DNA of 8,234 nucleotides from Rubrivirga sp. (GTDB lineage Bacteria; Bacteroidota; Rhodothermia; Rhodothermales; Rubricoccaceae): positions 1-8,234 of the forward strand of contig JAAXJP010000537.1 of the NCBI GenBank assembly GCA_012269805.1, in the 5' to 3' direction. Below, piece after piece: positions 6,569-8,234 of the stretch. Below the pieces are notes generated by a model. The model was not told the origin of the DNA. It ran no database searches and worked only from the letters and a program-made list of their open reading frames with translations. The translations under genes were made by a program, and so were the position numbers. Within the stretch, counting starts at the first letter, position 1. Each line of letters opens with the position of its first letter.

Positions 6569-6841
6569 TTGGCGCTCTATGAACTCCACGACGCGAAGCT
6601 GGCCGGCGTCGAAGGCCAGGGCTACGTGTTCCCCGTCGACACGTTCGAAGGCAAGCAGTACCGCGGCGTGTTCTTCGCAAACGACGACGACGAGGCGTCC
6701 ATCACGACGGACATCGAGGAGGTCACGTTCGAGGGAATGATCTACCACAAGACGACCCAGGGCGAGGGAGACGCGACCGTCAGCGTGACGAACATCGTCG
6801 AGACCGCCGTCGGCCGCCGCGCCGACCTGGAGGTCCTGTAA
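6569..6841 (+). CDS. Small acidic protein of unknown function (90 aa)
   Basis: This small gene encodes about 90 residues rich in Asp, Glu, Val and Thr, for example DTFEGKQYRGVFF, NDDDEASITTDIEEVTFEG and VSVTNIVETAVGRR. It has no signal peptide, membrane segment or cysteine. The alternating pattern suggests a small beta-rich soluble protein. Codon third positions are strongly G/C from about 6572 onward but not in the frame upstream (CAT, TGT, CGA, CAA), which argues against longer starts at GTG 6500 or TTG 6512. TTG 6569 is preferred because AAGAGG (6557-6562) sits 6 bases before it. No in-frame ATG is available near the N-terminus, so the start is uncertain. A strong hairpin follows the TAA stop. 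I do not recognise the family. Confidence 0.65.
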   Translation: MALYELHDAKLAGVEGQGYVFPVDTFEGKQYRGVFFANDDDEASITTDIEEVTFEGMIYHKTTQGEGDATVSVTNIVETAVGRRADLEVL

Positions 6842-6862
6842 GCGCCCTGCCCGCTCTTCTCT

Positions 6863-6891
6863 GAAGCCCCGGCCGGTCTGGTCAGGGCTTC
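6863..6891. terminator. Terminator-like stem-loop after the small protein gene
   Basis: GAAGCCC (6863-6869) pairs perfectly with GGGCTTC (6885-6891). After one mismatch, GGCC (6871-6874) pairs with GGTC (6880-6883, one G-U) around a 5-base loop. The hairpin starts 21 bases after the TAA at 6839-6841. The downstream GTCTCGTTG is only weakly T-rich. As read on the minus strand it could also stop transcripts coming from the right. Confidence 0.55.
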
Positions 6892-7040
6892 GTCTCGTTG
6901 CTATCGGCTCGGAGGTCGCCGAGCAGGAACGCTCGCACCGTGAGCGGCACCGAGGCGGGCAGGTCGAGCTCGCGGTCCCGCCGGCAGACGTCGGCTCCCT
7001 GAACCCGGCCGGCGCAGCGACCTCCAAGGGCGAAGGACAT
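6882..7040 (-). CDS. Doubtful small ORF (52 aa), no recognised family
   Basis: An ATG at 7040 on the minus strand opens 52 codons, beginning MSFALGGRCAGRVQGADVC and ending RADSNETKP before TGA. Codon third positions are mostly G/C, and the interval (6842-7078) has no other candidate gene. The product would contain two cysteines, several Arg-Asp pairs and a short hydrophobic segment VRAFLLGDL. There is no Shine-Dalgarno, and the stop lies inside the terminator-like hairpin. In DNA this GC-rich, open frames of this size occur by chance, so it may not be a gene. It would lie 38 bases downstream of the membrane-protein gene in the same direction. Confidence 0.25.
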   Translation of the reverse strand: MSFALGGRCAGRVQGADVCRRDRELDLPASVPLTVRAFLLGDLRADSNETKP

Positions 7041-7078
7041 GGCGCCGACGCCGCGCAGCCTTCCGGGCGAGCCGCGCG

Positions 7079-8233
7079 CTACACCTCCTCGTCCACGAAC
7101 AGGACGCCGCGGACGAGGTCCTTGCTGTCGGCCCGCCCGCCGAGCGAGCCCGCCAGCACGCCGAGCGAGGCGACGAACAGGCTCAGCTTGACGTGGTCGA
7201 GCGTCCGGATGGCCGGGTCGACGGTCGGCCACGTCTCCATCAGCTGGCGGGGGAAGAGCGTCACGATGCCGAGGTAGGTCAGCGCGGCGAACACGCCGAA
7301 GACGACGAGCATCGTCAGGAGCAGGCTGAGCGCCGTCGCCGCGCCCGTCACGACCGTCGACTCGGCGAGCACGCGCCCCCTCCCGAGCACGCCGCCGAAC
7401 GCGAACGCCCGGTACAGCACGACCGTAGCGGCCGCCAGAGCCACGGCCGCGAAGCCGGCCATCTGGTACAGGTCGACGGTGCTCGCCACGTCCCACATCT
7501 CGGGGCTGAAGAACACGACGATCAGGACCGAGAGCGCCGCCGCGATCATCGTCGGCAGGCGCGTCACGAGACGGAACGGGTTGGCGCGGGCGACGGCGGC
7601 CACGATGCTCGGCGCGTCGCGCACGAGCGTCTCGAGCACGAACGCGACGTGCCTGCGTCGGGCCGACCGCTCGTGGGCCTCGCGCGGGAGCGCCCGCCGC
7701 ATCTCTTCGCGCTGAGCGTCGGAAAACGCCGTCATCGCCTCGAGGCCGTCCACGCCGGCCACGTCGTGCATCGCATTTCCCGGCGCGTCGGTGTGGCCGA
7801 GGTTGAGGAGGTGGCCGAACGAGTGGAGCAGGAGCGCCGTCAGCCGCCGGACCGCCAGGTCCTCGTCGTCTGCGTCGCCCCAGAAGGCCGGGTCGAGCCG
7901 CTTCGTCGAGACCACGGCCACGTTCGTGAGCTGGCTCGGAAGGGCGAGGGTGTACGAGAGCGTCGTCGCCGTGAGGTCCACCTCGGTGACGATGAGGAGG
8001 AAGTGGACGCCGCGCTCGAGCTTCTCGGCGAGCCCGATCTGGAGAAAGTCGAGCGGGGCGTAGGCGCCCGCGGCCGGCGTCAGGTGCGGCCCCTCGAACG
8101 TCAACAGGTCCACGCGGACGCCGAGCGCGTCGGTGATCGCCCGCTCGAACGCCTCCGTCGCCGCCTCGACCTGCCGGCGGAACCGCGCCGACGCTTTCCC
8201 CTCCACGTCCATCGTCATCACGCCGACGACGTA
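7079..8233 (-). CDS. Metzincin-like domain (catalytic Glu absent) fused to a four-helix membrane domain; start near or beyond window edge
   Basis: Counting from GTG 8221, the product is 380 residues. Residues 1-190 are soluble and contain HSFGHLLNLGHTD at 133-145. This has the three-histidine spacing of the metzincin zinc motif HExxHxxGxxH, with His133, His137 and His143 kept, but the catalytic Glu is Ser134 and the Gly is Asn140. A possible Met-turn, NAMHD with Met151, follows. Earlier segments HFLLIVTEVDLT and VAVVSTKRLD look like core strands of a metzincin or archaemetzincin-like fold. Residues about 191-221 form a linker. Hydrophobic spans follow near 222-240, 252-273, 293-322 and 345-361. 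So this is either a membrane-anchored zinc-binding pseudoprotease or an enzyme with a divergent active site. The frame stays open to the edge; GTG 8221, ATG 8218 and ATG 8212 are visible start options, so the N-terminus may be incomplete. Confidence 0.75.
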   Translation of the reverse strand, partial: YVVGVMTMDVEGKASARFRRQVEAATEAFERAITDALGVRVDLLTFEGPHLTPAAGAYAPLDFLQIGLAEKLERGVHFLLIVTEVDLTATTLSYTLALPSQLTNVAVVSTKRLDPAFWGDADDEDLAVRRLTALLLHSFGHLLNLGHTDAPGNAMHDVAGVDGLEAMTAFSDAQREEMRRALPREAHERSARRRHVAFVLETLVRDAPSIVAAVARANPFRLVTRLPTMIAAALSVLIVVFFSPEMWDVASTVDLYQMAGFAAVALAAATVVLYRAFAFGGVLGRGRVLAESTVVTGAATALSLLLTMLVVFGVFAALTYLGIVTLFPRQLMETWPTVDPAIRTLDHVKLSLFVASLGVLAGSLGGRADSKDLVRGVLFVDEEV

Positions 8234-8234
8234 C

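Noticed and set aside
6564..6571. TTGATTTG with TTG at 6543-6545 as a plus-strand promoter for the small protein
   Set aside because: Transcription would then start after the preferred TTG start codon, and the only nearby downstream ATG (6579) opens a shadow frame.
4980..6740. A plus-strand open frame of 586 codons antisense to the 5'-nucleotidase
   Set aside because: It has an Arg/Asp/His-rich shadow composition, while the opposite strand carries all the 5'-nucleotidase motifs in order.
6470..7027. A minus-strand open frame of 185 codons over the small protein region
   Set aside because: It is antisense to the 90-residue gene, whose plus-strand frame has better codon bias and a more natural composition.
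1..8234. A defence, CRISPR or mobile-element system
   Set aside because: No direct-repeat array, transposase, integrase, nuclease, helicase or toxin-antitoxin pair was seen on either strand.

Overview
The window is about 8.2 kb of very GC-rich, densely coding chromosomal DNA. Codon third positions are almost all G or C. The gene content points to a high-GC member of the Bacteroidota/Rhodothermota group, perhaps a marine Rubricoccaceae-like bacterium. This placement is inferred from a TonB-receptor-like outer-membrane protein, two signal-peptide-II lipoproteins, a NUDIX hydrolase with the N-terminal extension I associate with Bacteroidota, a 5'-nucleotidase of the NDVYE type, and the scarcity of Shine-Dalgarno sequences. 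No phylogenetic marker is present, so it is not proven.

Layout from left to right. Bases 2-160 (+) are the C-terminus of an unidentified gene whose stop overlaps (ATGA) the start of a small TonB-receptor-like outer-membrane protein (157-1941, +). That gene converges on a class I flavin disulfide oxidoreductase (1959-3443, -). Only 17 bases separate the two stop codons, and a hairpin whose two arms contain the two stops lies across them. A 76-base divergent gap leads to a NUDIX hydrolase (best start GTG 3520, ends 4206, +). Next come an intergenic stretch with a hairpin, a dispersed repeat and a possible promoter, then an FKBP-like lipoprotein (4371-4862, +). This converges on a 5'-nucleotidase-family lipoprotein (4929-6440, -). 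A less GC-rich intergenic region rich in short inverted repeats separates that gene from a 90-residue acidic orphan protein (6569-6841, +), which ends at a strong terminator-like hairpin. A doubtful 52-codon minus-strand ORF follows. The window ends with a membrane protein carrying a metzincin-like but glutamate-less zinc site (7079 to the right edge, -).

The genes alternate in strand and do not form one operon. Only the first two look co-transcribed. Most known functions are housekeeping or cell-envelope: flavin redox chemistry, nucleotide hydrolysis (NUDIX plus 5'-nucleotidase), and envelope protein folding. I see no CRISPR array, transposase, tRNA, rRNA, phage gene or recognisable defence system.

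The points most worth a second look are several proteins whose fold is recognisable but whose catalytic residues are changed: the pseudo-metzincin membrane protein, the oxidoreductase lacking the His-Glu dyad, and the degenerate FKBP. Also notable is a 30-base imperfect repeat found once inside a coding sequence and once between genes.
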